64,000 nucleotides of DNA. It comes from Candidatus Olsenella pullistercoris. GTDB lineage: Bacteria; Actinomycetota; Coriobacteriia; Coriobacteriales; Atopobiaceae. Position numbers and translations under genes: made by a program. Shown in pieces: positions 62,963 through 64,000 of the stretch. Within the stretch, counting starts at the first letter, position 1, and each line of letters starts with the position of its first letter. The stretch spans positions 31,463-95,462 of the forward strand of contig DXBM01000031.1 of the NCBI GenBank assembly GCA_019116525.1, read 5' to 3'. Below the pieces are notes generated by a model. The model was not told where the DNA came from, searched no databases, and saw only the letters and a program-made list of their open reading frames with translations.

Positions 62963-63067
62963 GGTCGTCCTTTCGTCGGGAGCACAACGCTACGCCCGCC
63001 GCGTCAGGGGCGGGTAAGCTGCGTTTTACGCCTTGTACCCACTTTGCGCGCGGACGGTTCCTCTCGC

Positions 63068-63207
63068 CGTTCTTCTCGCTATCCCCTCCCGAACCTACGG
63101 AACTGGCGCCAAAGCGAGGGTTTGGGAGGGTTCAGGCAGCTTAATGCCGCCCGAACCCACGCTTTGGCAAGAAAAACGTCGGTTTGGGAGGGACGTAGGC
63201 CCGCCCG
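63068..63207. repeat. Palindromic intergenic repeat family G
   Basis: GCCAAAGCGAGGGTTTGGGA (63109-63128) pairs imperfectly with GAACCCACGCTTTGGC (63153-63168); CCTACGG (left) and ACGTAGG (right) bound the element. CGTTCTTCTCGCT lies at its left end (63068-63080). Between the LOG gene and feoB. Confidence 0.7.
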
Positions 63208-63228
63208 GGGCGAGAAGGGCGGCGGGCG

Positions 63229-64000
63229 CTACCCCAGGCCGAGGGCCAGCCCCACCATGCGCACCACCAGCGCAACGACCCATGCCACGCCGCACTGCAT
63301 GGCGATGACGGCCCACATCATCCGCGTGCCGAGCTCGCCCTTGACGGCCGAGACCGCGGCCACGCACGGCGTGTAGAGCAGCGTGAACGTGAGGAACGAG
63401 AAGGCCGTGAGCGGCGAGAAGAGCGTGGAGAGCGCGCTCGTGCCGCCGCCCATGAGCACCGTGAGCGTGGCGACGACGTTCTCCTTGGCGCCGAAGCCGG
63501 CCGCGAGCGCCGCCGCGGCCTCCCACGAGCCAAAGCCGAGCGGGGCGAAGAGCGGGGCAAGGAGCGCCCCCAGCGCCGCGAGCATGCTCTGCGACTGGTC
63601 GGTGACCACGTTGAGGCGCACGTCAAAGGTCTGCAGGAACCAGATCACCACGCTCGCCACGAAGATGATCGTGAACGCCTTGGTGGCGAAGCCCTTGGCC
63701 TTGTCCCAGGCGAGGCGCGCCACGGTGCGCGGCGCGGGCATGCGGTAGTTGGGGAGCTCCATCACGAAGGGCACCGGGTCGCCCTTGAAGGCCGTTCCCT
63801 TGAGCACGAGCGCCACGAGGATGCCCACCACGATGCCCATGAGGTAGAGCGCGATCATCACGAGCGGGGCGCACTCCGGGAAGAACGCGGCCGAGAAGAG
63901 CGCGTAGACCGGGACCTTGGCGGAGCAGCTCATGAACGGGGTGAGCATGACCGTCATCTTGCGGTCGTGCTCGGAGGGCAGGGTGCGCGTGGCCATGATG
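63229..64000 (-). CDS. feoB: FeoB ferrous iron transporter, C-terminal part (N-terminus beyond window)
   Basis: About 256 codons open to the right edge. ATRTLPSEHDRKMTVMLTPFMSCSAKVPVYALF is the FeoB core with the conserved Cys, followed by the second Gate domain and membrane helices (FSFLTFTLLYTPCVAAVSAVKGELG). The G domain and start lie outside. Ferrous iron uptake fits an anaerobe. Confidence 0.92.
   Translation of the reverse strand, partial: IMATRTLPSEHDRKMTVMLTPFMSCSAKVPVYALFSAAFFPECAPLVMIALYLMGIVVGILVALVLKGTAFKGDPVPFVMELPNYRMPAPRTVARLAWDKAKGFATKAFTIIFVASVVIWFLQTFDVRLNVVTDQSQSMLAALGALLAPLFAPLGFGSWEAAAALAAGFGAKENVVATLTVLMGGGTSALSTLFSPLTAFSFLTFTLLYTPCVAAVSAVKGELGTRMMWAVIAMQCGVAWVVALVVRMVGLALGLG

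Overview
The window is a 64 kb piece of a G+C-rich chromosome (about two thirds G+C by eye). The gene set suggests an anaerobic actinobacterium of the Coriobacteriia, probably Atopobiaceae (Olsenella-like): superoxide reductase, a phenylacetate-CoA ligase plus ACT-domain pair, DapH-type lysine synthesis, AddAB, frequent GTG/TTG starts, and several members of an AbiEi-like/DUF559-like nuclease family that I associate with this class. The species is an inference. I saw no rRNA, tRNA, prophage, IS transposase or CRISPR.

Layout. 1-1861: argC-argJ (arginine). 2042-3613: nuclease cassette A. 3779-4846: DJ-1 and PTS IIA. 4921-7140: ruvC-ruvA-ruvB, translationally coupled, with a LexA-like box in front. 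7173-10414: a NAD-synthetase-like protein that has lost its active sites, a PASTA lipoprotein and superoxide reductase. 10686-14513: dnaE. 14713-16209: nuclease cassette C. 16256-22956: addB-addA. 23242-25616: YerC regulator, HAD phosphatase, Mbeg1-like hydrolase. 26074-27237: lactaldehyde-reductase-like alcohol dehydrogenase. 27461-31317: lysA-dapA-dapB-dapH behind a probable lysine riboswitch. 31688-36970: M20 peptidase, small protein, C39-like peptidase, lipoprotein, VanRS-like two-component system. 37163-40844: LysR, TatA, PaaK-ACT. 41017-42096: phosphofructokinase. 42197-43770: nuclease cassette D. 43774-48492: exonuclease, nitroreductase, LysR, amylosucrase. 48850-50821: DhaL-DhaK plus a small partner. 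51071-57993: P-type H+-ATPase, ABC exporter, UvrA-like protein. 58100-60368: LacI regulator and fructokinase. 60543-64000: DNA glycosylase, HPr-like protein, FucU, LOG protein, FeoB (cut by the window edge).

The most unusual content is between the genes. At least eight families of palindromic intergenic repeats (called A-H here) are scattered through the window. Three of them (A, C, D) each flank one gene of the same PD-(D/E)XK-like nuclease superfamily, giving three separate repeat-nuclease-repeat units of about 1.5-1.6 kb, and each of these families also has a gene-less solo copy elsewhere in the window (38021, 53409, 59105). This looks like a REPIN/RAYT-type or homing-type arrangement built on a nuclease instead of a transposase, and it is the best candidate for an undescribed system here. 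Several otherwise unrelated repeats carry a common core close to CGTTYTTCTCGCC. Its inner part, CTTCTCG(C/G)C, is strongly over-represented window-wide, including in genes where it forces the rarer Leu codon CTT.

Metabolically the window points to a fermentative sugar user (amylosucrase, fructokinase with a LacI regulator, PFK, DhaKL, PTS parts) that makes its own arginine and lysine. DNA repair genes are well represented (RuvABC, AddAB, UvrA-like, uracil/hypoxanthine glycosylase, DEDD exonuclease).
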